A DNA stretch of 64,000 nucleotides from an uncultured Oscillospiraceae bacterium (GTDB lineage: Bacteria; Bacillota; Clostridia; Oscillospirales; Acutalibacteraceae). The DNA lies in contig UQLQ01000004.1 in assembly GCA_900541905.1 (NCBI GenBank), positions 62,001 through 126,000 of the forward strand. Reading direction: 5' to 3'. Numbering within the stretch: the first letter of the stretch is position 1; each line of letters begins with the position of its first letter. The notes below the pieces were generated by a model, which did no database searches, had not been told where the DNA came from, and worked only from the letters and a program-made list of their open reading frames with translations. The position numbers and the translations under genes are program-made. Of this stretch, positions 8,706 to 17,462 are shown piece by piece.

Positions 8706-9410
8706 ATGCTGGAATTGTTTCAAACGTTTGCGTTGCCTGTGTTAGCAATTATGATTGTATCGTATTTGTTGGGCAGCATCAGTTTTTCCATTATCTTTAC
8801 AAAAATGTTCAGTAAAGAAGATATCCGTACCATGGGAAGCGGCAATGCGGGTACTACAAATGTACTGCGCTCTGTTGGTAAGCGTGCGGCCATATTAACC
8901 TTTGTTTTTGATATACTTAAGTGTGTTATTTCTGTATTGTTAGCCAAATATATACTGGAATATATTTGTGCAGCCAGCAATGCACCTTTCTACATAGTAA
9001 ATTACGGCATTTATTTGGCCGGATTTTGCTGCTCTATTGGTCACATGTATCCAATCTTTTTTAAATTTAAGGGCGGTAAAGGGGTCGTTACGGTGGCAAC
9101 CATGGCAGCCTTGGCTGACTGGCGTGTCTTTTTGGCAGTCATAGGTTTGTTTATTGTTGTGTTTGCTATTTGGAGAATGGTATCGCTTGGTTCTGTAATA
9201 GCGGCCGGTACTTATCCGATTGCTACATTTTTTGTTACCTTTTTTACCGATTACTATCATGGTGGTATTGTGTCCTTAAAATATGTGCTGATTGTTACTG
9301 CAATTACTGCATTGATGGGCGGCATTGTTATTTTTAAACATAGAGGCAATATTGTTCGCATTATGAACGGTACTGAAAAAAAGTTATTTGGAAATAAAGA
9401 AAAAGTTTAA
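8706..9410 (+). CDS. plsY: Glycerol-3-phosphate acyltransferase PlsY
   Basis: An integral membrane enzyme that transfers the acyl group from acyl-phosphate to glycerol-3-phosphate, the first acylation in phospholipid synthesis. The 234 residues include several hydrophobic helices and the family motifs GSGNAGTTNVLRSVG and KFKGGKGVVT. It starts 9 bases after der, with AGGAGGG spanning the der stop. The der-plsY order is common in Firmicutes. It ends at a strong terminator. Confidence 0.95.
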   Translation: MLELFQTFALPVLAIMIVSYLLGSISFSIIFTKMFSKEDIRTMGSGNAGTTNVLRSVGKRAAILTFVFDILKCVISVLLAKYILEYICAASNAPFYIVNYGIYLAGFCCSIGHMYPIFFKFKGGKGVVTVATMAALADWRVFLAVIGLFIVVFAIWRMVSLGSVIAAGTYPIATFFVTFFTDYYHGGIVSLKYVLIVTAITALMGGIVIFKHRGNIVRIMNGTEKKLFGNKEKV

Positions 9411-9420
9411 ATATGAAAAA

Positions 9421-9452
9421 AACATCCAATGCTTAGCATTGGATGTTTTTAT
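9421..9452 (+). terminator. Rho-independent terminator after plsY
   Basis: AACATCCAATGCT pairs with AGCATTGGATGTT with almost no loop, followed by T5. It closes the DUF512-der-plsY operon and faces the rpmB terminator. Confidence 0.9.
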
Positions 9453-9463
9453 TTCTGAATGAT

Positions 9464-9490
9464 AATAAAAAAAGAAGCCGTAAGGCTTCT
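9464..9490 (-). terminator. Rho-independent terminator after rpmB
   Basis: Read on the - strand, AGAAGCC, a short loop and GGCTTCT are followed by a T run (the A run at 9466-9473 on +). Confidence 0.8.
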
Positions 9491-9528
9491 CTTTTGTTCT
9501 CGTTTCGCTTTTATGTGTCAATCAGACA

Positions 9529-9735
9529 TTAAACTGCTGCGGAACCGGATACTGCACGAGTAACTTTGCCGGAACGCAAGCAACGGGTGCAGGCATAAAT
9601 ACGCTTGTTGGAACCGTTAACAACTGCTCTTACACGTTTAATGTTTGGCTTCCATGTTCTGTTGGAACGTCTGTGAGAGTGGGAAACCTTAATACCGAAA
9701 GCTACATCTTTGCCGCAAATTTCACATTTTGCCAT
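9529..9735 (-). CDS. rpmB: 50S ribosomal protein L28
   Basis: A large-subunit protein of 68 residues. CEICGKD at the N terminus and YACTRCLRSGK near the C terminus give four cysteines, so this is the zinc-binding form. SHSHRRSNRTWKPN is the rRNA-binding region. A short SGSAAV tail makes it slightly longer than the usual 61-63 residues. AAAGGAGGTG lies upstream of the ATG on the - strand. It is the only - strand gene here; in Bacillus rpmB lies near spoVM, but here spoVM is about 20 kb away. Confidence 0.96.
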   Translation of the reverse strand: MAKCEICGKDVAFGIKVSHSHRRSNRTWKPNIKRVRAVVNGSNKRIYACTRCLRSGKVTRAVSGSAAV

Positions 9736-9782
9736 GTATCTGCACCTCCTTTAAAAGGGCTATTTTTCATTACAACGTTAGT

Positions 9783-9811
9783 ATTCTATCAAATTCACGC
9801 AAAAATTGCAA
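9783..9811 (-). promoter_or_regulatory. Sigma-A promoter for rpmB
   Basis: On the - strand: TTGCAA (9811-9806), 17 bases, TAGAAT (9788-9783), 48 bases before the rpmB start. Confidence 0.75.
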
Positions 9812-9916
9812 GTGTTTTTCCTATATTCTTTCCTATAGGTTCTGCTGTCATTAAAAAAGTGTCATAAAATAGTGAGTAATCTTTACATTTTATGTAAGAT
9901 GTAAAGAGCACCAGTA

Positions 9917-9945
9917 TTGTGTTTTTGTCAATAATATATTATAAT
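9917..9945 (+). promoter_or_regulatory. Sigma-A promoter for the M50 protease-scpAB operon
   Basis: TTGTGT (9917-9922), 17 bases, TATAAT (9940-9945), 29 bases before the TTG start. Confidence 0.75.
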
Positions 9946-9973
9946 ACTATGATACAAAGGAGCGTGTACAAAT

Positions 9974-10672
9974 TTGATCATAAGTGTATTATTGAATCAC
10001 TCGTTAAGTTCATCCGACAAATTAAGTCTGATTATTCCGCAAATTATTGCAGTATTAATCATTCTGTTTTTAATTTTGCCTTTGCATGAGCTGGCCCATG
10101 GATGGGTTGCTTACAAATTTGGGGACCGCACCGCAAAAAATGCAGGAAGATTAACTTTTAACCCATTGGTTAGCATTGACCCGTGGGGTGCGCTCATGAT
10201 TTTATTGTTTGGTTTCGGCTGGGCACGTCCGGTTCCGGTGAATCCAAATAATTTCAAAAACCCGAGGGTGGGTATGGCGGTTACAGCCGCGGCAGGCCCT
10301 ATTTCCAATTTCTTGGCGGCCTTGATAGGTGCATTTATTTATGTAGCTGTTTTGGTGGGTTCAGGATTCAGTGTATCCCAGTTGAGTTTTGGTATGGAAT
10401 TGCTATGGACATTTATTGCCATTAATATTTCCTTGGCTGTGTTTAACTTAATTCCAATTCCGCCGCTGGACGGTTCTAAAATTTTAGCATCTTTTTTACC
10501 GCAGAGACTTATGGAACAATTTTACCGTTATCAAGGTGTATTTATCTTAGTTTTATATGCACTTATGTTTACAGGCGCGTTAAGCGGTCCGTTAAGCTAC
10601 ATTCAAAATGCCTGTGCTGACGGAATTCTGTGGCTTGCACAATTGCCGTTCCATTTAGCCGGCGCGTTATAA
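9974..10672 (+). CDS. Site-2 protease family M50 membrane metallopeptidase
   Basis: A 232-residue multi-pass intramembrane zinc protease of the site-2 protease (YwhC-like) class. The HExxH motif is in LHELAHGW near residue 39, and the second metal motif is in NLIPIPPLDGSKIL, with Asp as third ligand. The start is TTG at 9974 with AAAGGAG at 9956-9962; no ATG or GTG is available in frame nearby. It leads the scpAB operon, which is frequent in Firmicutes. The substrate is unknown. A separate M50 protein, SpoIVFB, lies at 49156. Confidence 0.9.
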   Translation: MIISVLLNHSLSSSDKLSLIIPQIIAVLIILFLILPLHELAHGWVAYKFGDRTAKNAGRLTFNPLVSIDPWGALMILLFGFGWARPVPVNPNNFKNPRVGMAVTAAAGPISNFLAALIGAFIYVAVLVGSGFSVSQLSFGMELLWTFIAINISLAVFNLIPIPPLDGSKILASFLPQRLMEQFYRYQGVFILVLYALMFTGALSGPLSYIQNACADGILWLAQLPFHLAGAL

Positions 10673-10683
10673 TTGGAGAAATT

Positions 10684-11424
10684 ATGGAAAAACTATCCTA
10701 TAAACTGCCCTCTTTTGAAGGGCCGCTGGATTTATTATTATATTTACTTTCCAAACATAAACTGGATATTTGTGACATTCCGATTGCAGAATTGTTGGAA
10801 CAATACATGATGCATATGGAAGAAATGAAGCAGCAGGATATGGAGATAGAAAGTGAGTTTTTAACGATGGCGGCCAGATTGGTTCATATGAAAACCATAT
10901 CTTTGCTTCCGAAACATGAAGAGTTAGAAGAGTTGCAGGATGAGCTGGTAACGCAATTGCTGGATTATCAGCAATGTAAACGGATGGCTCAGATAGTAAA
11001 AGACCGTTTGGAGTTAGGAACATTTGTCAGAGCGCAAATGAAGCTAAGAAAAGATTTAACCTACCGTGGACATCACGATACGGGGGAATTGTTGACAGCA
11101 TATCAAACTGCAGTAGGAAAGGGAAAACGTTTTTTGCCGCCGCCTATGGAATCTTTTTCAGCCATTGTTGCAACGCCTACTGTATCTGTAGCCTCCAGAA
11201 TGATTCATGTGCTGCGCTGTTTATGGAAAGAGCATGAAGTACCTTATACAAAAGTGTTTGAACAAGCGGAGAGCAAGTCTCAAATGGTGGCAACTTTTTT
11301 GGCGGTGCTGGAGTTGGTAAAAGGAAAACGAGTTCGTGTAGAGGACGAAAACGGAAGCTCTAAATTAGTGTTATTGGACGGTGGTGAACGGAATTGGAAA
11401 CGCAAACACAAAAAGGTGCAATAG
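10684..11424 (+). CDS. scpA: Segregation and condensation protein A
   Basis: The kleisin of the bacterial SMC condensin complex, which compacts and segregates the chromosome. The 246 residues begin with YKLPSFEGPLDLLLYLLSKHKLDI, the diagnostic ScpA start, and end with a winged-helix segment. GGAG with an ATG at 10684 fixes the start; the frame is open further upstream. The end overlaps scpB by 31 bases, so the two partners are translationally coupled. Confidence 0.95.
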   Translation: MEKLSYKLPSFEGPLDLLLYLLSKHKLDICDIPIAELLEQYMMHMEEMKQQDMEIESEFLTMAARLVHMKTISLLPKHEELEELQDELVTQLLDYQQCKRMAQIVKDRLELGTFVRAQMKLRKDLTYRGHHDTGELLTAYQTAVGKGKRFLPPPMESFSAIVATPTVSVASRMIHVLRCLWKEHEVPYTKVFEQAESKSQMVATFLAVLELVKGKRVRVEDENGSSKLVLLDGGERNWKRKHKKVQ

Positions 11425-11984
11425 AAGCGATTATTTTTGCAAGCGGAGAACCAATTCCGCTGGAGAAAATTGCCGCAGCTATGGAGCTTAGTAAAACAGA
11501 AGCAAAAGTACTGGTAGCGGCTGTTATGGAAGAGTTTAATCAAATGCATAGCGGCATACAAATCATTCAATTCAATGACAGTTACCAAATGTGTACCAAA
11601 GTCGAATTTGAATCTCACATTCGTTTGGCTTTAGAATTAAAAAATAACACACCGCTGTCTGCAGCAGCATTGGAAGTATTGGCTATTGTTGCATACCACC
11701 AACCGGTAACCAAAGCTTTTTTGGAACAAGTACGCGGTGTGGACAGTTCCAGTGTATTAAACGGTTTATTTGCAAAAGGTCTGGTAGAAGAAAGAGGCAG
11801 ACTGGAATTGCCCGGACGTCCGCTTTTATATGGTACCACACAAAATTTCTTAAGGTGTATGGGACTTTCTTCTTTGGAAGAGCTGCCTGAGGTGCCCGAC
11901 CCAAAGGATACTGACGAACAGGCAAATGAAAACGATGCTGCTGATGCGGCAGATGACAAGCAATTAAAACTGGAAGATGTATAA
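11394..11984 (+). CDS. scpB: Segregation and condensation protein B
   Basis: Dimeric winged-helix partner that binds ScpA within SMC-ScpAB. It has 196 residues; ALEVLAIVAYHQPVTK and RGVDSSSVLNGLFAKGLV are family signatures. The acidic C-terminal tail (DTDEQANENDAADAAD) is low complexity. The TTG at 11394 behind GGTGG is chosen because the conserved N-terminal helix (AIEAIIFASGEPI) starts right there. It overlaps the 3-prime end of scpA. Confidence 0.94.
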   Translation: METQTQKGAIEAIIFASGEPIPLEKIAAAMELSKTEAKVLVAAVMEEFNQMHSGIQIIQFNDSYQMCTKVEFESHIRLALELKNNTPLSAAALEVLAIVAYHQPVTKAFLEQVRGVDSSSVLNGLFAKGLVEERGRLELPGRPLLYGTTQNFLRCMGLSSLEELPEVPDPKDTDEQANENDAADAADDKQLKLEDV

Positions 11985-12015
11985 ACTGTAAGAAGAAAAG
12001 GGGGTGAGGCCACAT

Positions 12016-12681
12016 ATGATTGCACTCATTGTTTCGCTTTCGGTCATCGGAGGTATTTTTCTGATTTTTGCAATTGTATTGGTTTGCCCTGTGATTATAG
12101 ATATACAGTTTAAAGACAGCTTTGTTGTAAAAATAAAAATATTGGGTATCCCGATTACGGTTTTTCCTCAAAAAGAAAAGCCGCAGTCGGAAGAACAAAA
12201 GGTGAAAAAAAAGAAAAAGAAAAAACCTGAAGAAAAAGAAAAAACAGGTAAATTTTCTAAAATTAAGGGTATACTAGAAAGTAAGGGCCTGTCGGGATTA
12301 CTGGATTTTTTCAAAGAACTGGCGGGCGTTGCGGCAGGAACAGGGAAAAAGCTGTTTTCGCATTTGGTGATTTATCAGCTTTCGGTTGATATTTCCATTT
12401 CCAACGAAGATGCAGCTAAAACAGCCATTCAATACGGACAGGCCTGTGCGGTTGTATATCCTGCCATGAGTATGATAACGACTGTGGCAAAATGTAAGCA
12501 ATCTCATGTCTGTGTTATAGCAGACTTTGATGATAAAAAAACGAAAGCAGATTTTCACTTAAAAGCAGGTATGCGTCCGATTTTTGTGTTAACAGCGGGA
12601 ATCAGCGGGCTAATTCGATTGATAAAAGTATACCGCAGGCATACGGCGGACTTACCAAAAACAACATCTAAAGGAGCGTAA
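12016..12681 (+). CDS. ytfI: DUF2953 (YtfI-like) protein
   Basis: A 221-residue protein with one N-terminal membrane helix (residues 1-25) and a lysine-rich linker (KKKKKKPEEKEK), then a soluble domain matching the DUF2953 pattern. A YtfI-YtfJ pair occurs in Bacillus, where ytfI precedes ytfJ; the same order is kept here and the stop overlaps the gerW start. It is probably a membrane partner in sporulation or germination, but the function is not established. The ATG at 12016 is preferred over GTG at 12004 because GGGGGTGA lies at the right distance. Confidence 0.78.
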   Translation: MIALIVSLSVIGGIFLIFAIVLVCPVIIDIQFKDSFVVKIKILGIPITVFPQKEKPQSEEQKVKKKKKKKPEEKEKTGKFSKIKGILESKGLSGLLDFFKELAGVAAGTGKKLFSHLVIYQLSVDISISNEDAAKTAIQYGQACAVVYPAMSMITTVAKCKQSHVCVIADFDDKKTKADFHLKAGMRPIFVLTAGISGLIRLIKVYRRHTADLPKTTSKGA

Positions 12682-13133
12682 TGATTATGGGAAATCATCC
12701 AATTGACGGCATGCTTGGAACAACTATGGAAAAAATTAAAGAAATGGTAGACGTAGATTCCGTAATCGGAAAACCAATTACAACACCGGACGGTACTACC
12801 GTGATTCCAATTTCAAAAGTCAGCTACGGATTTGCGTCCGGAGGTTCAGACTTTCCTGCAAAATCTCAGCCGGCAAAAGATTTCTTCGGCGGTGGCGCAG
12901 GCGCGGGTATTACCATTACTCCAATTGCATTTTTATCTATTTGCAACGGTGATGTAAAACTCATTCAAGTAGAACCGTTTGAAGGTTCTGCTGACCGTAT
13001 CATTCAGATGGTACCGGATGTGGTGGATAAAATCTCTGAAACGTTCAGCAAGAAAAAAGAAGAGAGAGCTGCAAAAAAGGAAGAGAAAAAAGCAGCAAAA
13101 GAACTTGAAAAATTAAAAGAAAAAGAAGAATAA
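12681..13133 (+). CDS. gerW: GerW family sporulation protein (YtfJ)
   Basis: A 150-residue member of the GerW/YtfJ family; in Bacillus the protein is made in the forespore and affects spore germination. Signatures are HPIDGMLGTTMEKIKEM near the start, VIGKPITTPDGTTVIPISKV and GGGAGAGITITPIAFL. The tail is a lysine/glutamate-rich helix. AAGGAG at 12671 could serve ATG 12681 or ATG 12687. It overlaps the DUF2953 stop by one base. Confidence 0.92.
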   Translation: MIMGNHPIDGMLGTTMEKIKEMVDVDSVIGKPITTPDGTTVIPISKVSYGFASGGSDFPAKSQPAKDFFGGGAGAGITITPIAFLSICNGDVKLIQVEPFEGSADRIIQMVPDVVDKISETFSKKKEERAAKKEEKKAAKELEKLKEKEE

Positions 13134-13198
13134 AAATACGTTGACTCATACTCGGTTAACCGCTTGCATATAGTTATGCTATTGGCAGGTGGTTTTCT

Positions 13199-14341
13199 TT
13201 GTTTAAAAAATGTGTTAGTGTATTATGTGTTGCATTGATTGCGGCAGCAAGTTTTGTGTTGCCGATTCATGCACAAGAAGGCTCTGTTTCCGTGTCAGCG
13301 CAGGCTGCGGTTGTCATAAATGCGGACAATGGTCAGGTGCTGTATGCCAAAAATGCAGAGAATCAGCAGGCAATGGCAAGCACCACAAAAATTATGACGG
13401 CGCTTTTGACCTTAGAAGAGGCTGCGAAAGAGAATAAAATTGTAACCATAAGCGAACAGGTTGCTGCGGTAGAAGGTTCTTCCATGTATTTAAATGCGGG
13501 TGACCGGCTATCTTTAAAGGATTTGGCAATCGGCATGTTAACGGTTTCAGGTAATGATGCTGCATACGGCGCCGCTGTTGCCATCGGCGGTTCGGAAGAA
13601 GAATTTGCAAAATTGATGAATGCCAGAGCAAAAGAATTGGGTATGGAACATACCAATTTTGTGACGGCGTCCGGATTAGATGCAGATGAACATTATTCCA
13701 CCGCGTTGGATATGGCAAAGCTGGGAGCAGCTGCCATTCAAAATGAGGATTTTTTAGCTATTTGCTCCAAAACGCAAAGTACGGCTACATTTGTAAATCC
13801 TCCTCGGACACAGAGCTACTCCAATCATAATAAATTACTCAAACTATATCAGGGTTGTATTGGCATTAAAACAGGGTTTACCAAAAAGGCGGGAAGATGT
13901 CTGGTTTCCGCAGCAGAGCGCGACGGCGTCCGTTTGGTAGCCGTAACCTTAAATGCGCCTGACGATTGGAACGACCATATCAAACTATTCGACTATGGTT
14001 TTTCTCAGTTATCCAGCATCCGTATGGATGAGTCCAATACAACCTTTACGGTCGATGTAGTTGGCGGTACGTTAGACCAAATAGAAGTAACAGGCAGCGA
14101 TGGCGGCAGTGTTGTGGTAAGCGCCGCTGATAAAGATAAAGTGGAACGTATTGTACTGCTGCCAAACTTTACATATGCTCCGTTTCCGCAAGGAACACAA
14201 CTGGGAAAAATCTCATATCAGCTCAATGGTGAAGAGATTGGCTCGGTTCCGTTGGTTACAACGACAGCGGTAGAGCAACAGACAGTGGAGCAGGGGATAT
14301 TTCAAAAAATAGGAGATTTCTTTAGAAATCTGTTTGGATAA
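13199..14341 (+). CDS. D-alanyl-D-alanine carboxypeptidase (second PBP5-type paralogue)
   Basis: A secreted D,D-carboxypeptidase of 380 residues. The signal peptide covers residues 1-25 (IHA end). Catalytic motifs are S61-T-T-K64, S-G-N in VSGNDAAYG and K-T-G in GIKTGFTKKAG. The C-terminal QKIGDFFRNLFG is an amphipathic membrane anchor. The start is TTG at 13199 with AGGTGG upstream. The place between scpAB and rluB matches Bacillus dacB, the mother-cell enzyme that sets spore cortex cross-linking; the spmA-spmB genes usually beside it are absent here. Stronger candidate for dacB than the gene at 1945, by position only. Confidence 0.92.
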   Translation: MFKKCVSVLCVALIAAASFVLPIHAQEGSVSVSAQAAVVINADNGQVLYAKNAENQQAMASTTKIMTALLTLEEAAKENKIVTISEQVAAVEGSSMYLNAGDRLSLKDLAIGMLTVSGNDAAYGAAVAIGGSEEEFAKLMNARAKELGMEHTNFVTASGLDADEHYSTALDMAKLGAAAIQNEDFLAICSKTQSTATFVNPPRTQSYSNHNKLLKLYQGCIGIKTGFTKKAGRCLVSAAERDGVRLVAVTLNAPDDWNDHIKLFDYGFSQLSSIRMDESNTTFTVDVVGGTLDQIEVTGSDGGSVVVSAADKDKVERIVLLPNFTYAPFPQGTQLGKISYQLNGEEIGSVPLVTTTAVEQQTVEQGIFQKIGDFFRNLFG

Positions 14342-14362
14342 GAAAGAAAAAGGTGAAAGAAA

Positions 14363-15148
14363 ATGGCAAAAGATGTTAGGCTGCAAAAAATGCTTGCGGA
14401 CTGCGGGGTTGCCTCACGCAGAAAAGCAGAGGAAATGATTGCAAACGGTCGTGTGAAAGTAAACGGAAGAGTTGCTAAAATAGGCGATAAAGTAGATACG
14501 AAAAAAGATAAGATTACGGTAGATAATAAAACGGTAGTCAGCAGTGTGCGCAGTGTATATTACATGCTGCATAAACCAAGAGGATTTATTACAACCATGA
14601 GCGATGAAATGGGGCGTAAGTGTGTTGCGGAATTGGTTGCGGATATTCCGGAACGTATTTATCCGGTTGGAAGATTGGACCGTGATTCCGAAGGTATGCT
14701 GCTGATGACAAATGACGGAGACTTTGCAAACGCTATGACGCATCCGTCCATGCATATTCCAAAAACATATCGAGTTACCGTACGTCCTTCCATTACGGAA
14801 GACCAAATCACAGAGATGACTGTCGGTATGATGATTGACGGCAAAAAAACGGCGCCTGCGCAAGTGAATGTCATTTCACAGGAGCCCGGACGAGTGGTGC
14901 TTGAAATTATTTTATATGAAGGCAGAAACCGCCAAATTCGCAATATGTGCGAACAATTGGGATTAGAAGTGGCACGGTTAAAACGGGTTGCCTGTGGACC
15001 GGTAAAGTTGGGTATGCTGCAGCCGGGAGAATATCGTCGTTTGACGGCCGAAGAAGTAAAGAAACTAAATACAGCGGCAAAATCCAATAAAAATGCAGGA
15101 ATAGAAAGCAGGGACGGTCATGATAACCGTAAAACCTATCGAAGATAA
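14363..15148 (+). CDS. rluB: Pseudouridine synthase, RluB/RsuA family
   Basis: Converts a uridine of rRNA to pseudouridine; the Bacillus homologue at this locus is RluB (23S). The 261 residues contain an N-terminal S4 RNA-binding domain (RLQKMLADCGVASRRKAEEM) and a catalytic domain with the Asp loop GRLDRDSEGMLLMT, plus EGRNRQIRNMCEQLG. AAAGGTG lies before the ATG. The last 29 bases overlap the next gene. Confidence 0.94.
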   Translation: MAKDVRLQKMLADCGVASRRKAEEMIANGRVKVNGRVAKIGDKVDTKKDKITVDNKTVVSSVRSVYYMLHKPRGFITTMSDEMGRKCVAELVADIPERIYPVGRLDRDSEGMLLMTNDGDFANAMTHPSMHIPKTYRVTVRPSITEDQITEMTVGMMIDGKKTAPAQVNVISQEPGRVVLEIILYEGRNRQIRNMCEQLGLEVARLKRVACGPVKLGMLQPGEYRRLTAEEVKKLNTAAKSNKNAGIESRDGHDNRKTYRR

Positions 15149-15518
15149 CATACGTAAGGAGCAGTTGCTTTCCCAATATCATTGCTCTGCAGCCGACAGC
15201 ACTATCTTGGTAATGAAAGACGGGGTATGTGAGCTTGGCTATGCAGTGATAGATTTGATACAAGGAAAATTGCTGATACACGATATTTGTCTGACAAACG
15301 GCTCAGTACAGGAGCCCAATGAGGAAGATAAACTATATATTGATTTTTTCATGCGTGCTGCGGCATCGTATGGAGCCAATCATGGTGCGTATCAAATGGA
15401 AAATTGTGTGGAGGAACTGCATTCATTTTTTATTTCCAAAGGATTTGTTTTGGAACATGGAATATGTACCATTCCCATCAGCAAAATTGTACACATTTGC
15501 AATCCGCATCATACTTAA
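15120..15518 (+). CDS. Small GNAT-like protein
   Basis: A 132-residue protein whose pattern, beta strands around GYAVIDLIQGKLLIHDICL followed by a helix (IDFFMRAAASYGAN) and LHSFFISKGF, resembles a reduced GNAT N-acetyltransferase fold. The usual acetyl-CoA pyrophosphate loop is not evident, so catalytic activity is doubtful. It starts inside the end of rluB, in another frame, with only a weak CAGGGA site, so it is probably coupled to rluB. A terminator follows immediately. Confidence 0.65.
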   Translation: MITVKPIEDNIRKEQLLSQYHCSAADSTILVMKDGVCELGYAVIDLIQGKLLIHDICLTNGSVQEPNEEDKLYIDFFMRAAASYGANHGAYQMENCVEELHSFFISKGFVLEHGICTIPISKIVHICNPHHT

Positions 15519-15521
15519 AAG

Positions 15522-15556
15522 AAAGACCGAAAGAAGTTTCTTTTGGTCTTTTCGTG
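15522..15556 (+). terminator. Rho-independent terminator ending the scpAB-rluB operon
   Basis: AAAGACCGAAAGA pairs with TCTTTTGGTCTTT with one wobble pair; the tract after it is moderately T-rich. Confidence 0.75.
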
Positions 15557-15575
15557 CCTTTTCCGCTTTGTATAG

Positions 15576-15604
15576 TTGCAATTGATTTTTAAAAATGATA
15601 AAAT
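15576..15604 (+). promoter_or_regulatory. Sigma-A promoter for the yicC-thiN gene run
   Basis: TTGCAA (15576-15581), 17 bases, TAAAAT (15599-15604), about 67 bases before yicC. Confidence 0.7.
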
Positions 15605-15670
15605 AATCATACTATTCTATCATAGAAATCTTACATTTCTTAAGATTTGGCAAAAGTTGGGATGATTGTT

Positions 15671-16549
15671 TTGATCAAAAGCATGACAGGCTATGGTCGG
15701 TACGAACAGACGATTGACGGTTGGTTGATTGGCATAGAGGTAAAATCAGTCAATCATCGTTATTTGGAGTATACCGCCAGATTTCCGAAAGGTTACGGAT
15801 TTTTAGAAAATAAATTAAAATCTTTTGTGCAGCATAAAATTGCAAGAGGTAAAGTAGATGTTACCGTAACCATAGAACATGTTTGCGATACACAATTGAC
15901 CGTACAGGTGAATGAATCCTTGGCAAGCGGCTATGTACAGGCTCTGAAAACATTGGCTCAGCAGTATCATTTAAATCAGGAAATGGATGCCGCTTCCATT
16001 GCCAATTATCCTGATGTTCTGACAGTGCATAAGGAACAAGAAGATGAAGAAGCACTGTGGAACGCGGTACAGCAAGTAGCGGAAACAGCTTTTGACCGTA
16101 TGCTGGAAATGCGAGAGCAAGAAGGCGCTAATTTAAAACAGGACTTGCTAAAGCGTGCAGAAGATATCGACCGTATGGTAAAAGAAATTGAAATGCGTTC
16201 TCCGCAAACAGTAGAAGAATATAAAGAACGTTTGCAGGCAAGAATGAAAGAACTGTTTTCAGATTCGGAATATAACGAGTCCCGTCTATATACAGAGTTG
16301 ATACTGTTTACGGATAAAGTATCTGTTGCAGAGGAAACCGTTCGGCTGCGCAGCCATATTGGGCAATTGAAAACCATGTTGGAATCCAAAGAAGCTGTTG
16401 GCAGAAAATTAGATTTTTTGGCACAGGAAATGAACAGAGAAGCAAATACCATCGGTTCCAAAGCAATGGATGCACAAATTGCCTATATGGTGGTAGACAT
16501 TAAAGCGGAAGTAGAAAAAATAAGAGAACAAATTCAGAACATAGAGTAG
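15671..16549 (+). CDS. yicC: YicC family endoribonuclease
   Basis: YicC/YloC proteins are RNA-cleaving enzymes linked to RNA turnover and stationary-phase survival. The 292 residues show the diagnostic start IKSMTGYGR and VKSVNHRYLE, and the C-terminal DUF1732 part (GRKLDFLAQEMNREANTIGSKA). The start is placed at TTG 15671, since family members begin MIKSMTG and GGGATG is 7 bases upstream; ATG 15662 is the alternative. In Bacillus the same order yloC-remA-gmk-rpoZ-priA-def-fmt is found. Confidence 0.93.
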   Translation: MIKSMTGYGRYEQTIDGWLIGIEVKSVNHRYLEYTARFPKGYGFLENKLKSFVQHKIARGKVDVTVTIEHVCDTQLTVQVNESLASGYVQALKTLAQQYHLNQEMDAASIANYPDVLTVHKEQEDEEALWNAVQQVAETAFDRMLEMREQEGANLKQDLLKRAEDIDRMVKEIEMRSPQTVEEYKERLQARMKELFSDSEYNESRLYTELILFTDKVSVAEETVRLRSHIGQLKTMLESKEAVGRKLDFLAQEMNREANTIGSKAMDAQIAYMVVDIKAEVEKIREQIQNIE

Positions 16550-16576
16550 CCTTTTTACAGGCAGGAGGAATTAACA

Positions 16577-16855
16577 ATGAAGTTAATTAATATTGGCTTT
16601 GGTAATATGGTTTCAGCCAATCGTTTGGTTGCAATTGTCAGTCCGGAGTCTGCGCCGATTAAACGTATTATTCAAGATGCAAAAGAGCGTGGTTCTTTAA
16701 TTGACGCAACGTATGGTCGTCGTACCAGAGCTGTGATTGTAACAGACAGCGACCATGTAATTCTTTCTGCTGTTCAGCCGGAAACGGTAGCAAACAGATT
16801 AAATGACAGAGATGAAGATTTAGCCGGCGATGAGGAGTTGGATGACGATGAATAA
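16577..16855 (+). CDS. remA: RemA family DNA-binding regulator (DUF370)
   Basis: A 92-residue member of the RemA/DUF370 family. In Bacillus, RemA is a DNA-binding activator of biofilm matrix and osmoprotection genes. IGFGNMVSANRLVAIVSPES, APIKRIIQDAKERG and ATYGRRTRAVIV are conserved blocks; the acidic C-terminal tail is extra. CAGGAGGA precedes the ATG. The tail overlaps the gmk start by 8 bases. The targets in this organism are not visible. Confidence 0.93.
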   Translation: MKLINIGFGNMVSANRLVAIVSPESAPIKRIIQDAKERGSLIDATYGRRTRAVIVTDSDHVILSAVQPETVANRLNDRDEDLAGDEELDDDE

Positions 16856-17462
16856 TAATGATGGATTACTTCTGATTTTTTCAGGCCCTTCCGGCGCCGG
16901 TAAAGGCACTGTATTAAAAGAACTTTTAAATGGCAATGATAATATGAAACTGTCTGTTTCAGCAACGACTCGTACTCCTCGTGAGGGCGAATGCCATGGT
17001 GTACATTACTTTTTTATGACCAAAGAGGAGTTTGAAGAGCAAATTGCCAATGGACAAATGCTGGAACATGCGGAATATTGCGGAAAGTATTACGGTACGC
17101 CAAGTTCTCAAATTATGGATTGGATTGAAGAAGGCAGGGACGTAGTTTTGGAAATCGAAGTGCAGGGGGCACGACAAATTAAAGAAAAACGTCCTGACTG
17201 TGTCAGCATATTTGTATTGCCGCCTTCCCTTGAAGAACTGGAAAAACGGCTTCGTTACCGCAATACAGAAGATGAAGAAACCATTCAAAAACGGTTGGCT
17301 GTTGCTCGCCAAGAGATGGAAACCGCAAGAGATTACGATTATGTGATTGTAAATGACACCATTGAGCATACAGTAGAACAAATTAATAAAATTATTGCAG
17401 CAGAAAAATTGAAAGTTTCACGCGCAAAATCAAATATAGAAAGGGTACTGAACAATGATTAA
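16848..17462 (+). CDS. gmk: Guanylate kinase
   Basis: Phosphorylates GMP to GDP. It has 204 residues. The P-loop GPSGAGKGT is near the N terminus and is followed by the GMP-binding SATTRTPREGE, YFFMTKEEF and EYCGKYYGTP. The ATG at 16848 (or 16842) lies inside the end of remA, with GAGGAG upstream. Its end overlaps rpoZ by 8 bases. Confidence 0.96.
   Translation: MNNNDGLLLIFSGPSGAGKGTVLKELLNGNDNMKLSVSATTRTPREGECHGVHYFFMTKEEFEEQIANGQMLEHAEYCGKYYGTPSSQIMDWIEEGRDVVLEIEVQGARQIKEKRPDCVSIFVLPPSLEELEKRLRYRNTEDEETIQKRLAVARQEMETARDYDYVIVNDTIEHTVEQINKIIAAEKLKVSRAKSNIERVLNND

Noticed and set aside
11683..12198. 171-codon - strand open frame opposite scpB and the DUF2953 gene
   Set aside because: It lies opposite two recognised genes and shows no ribosome site or conserved pattern.
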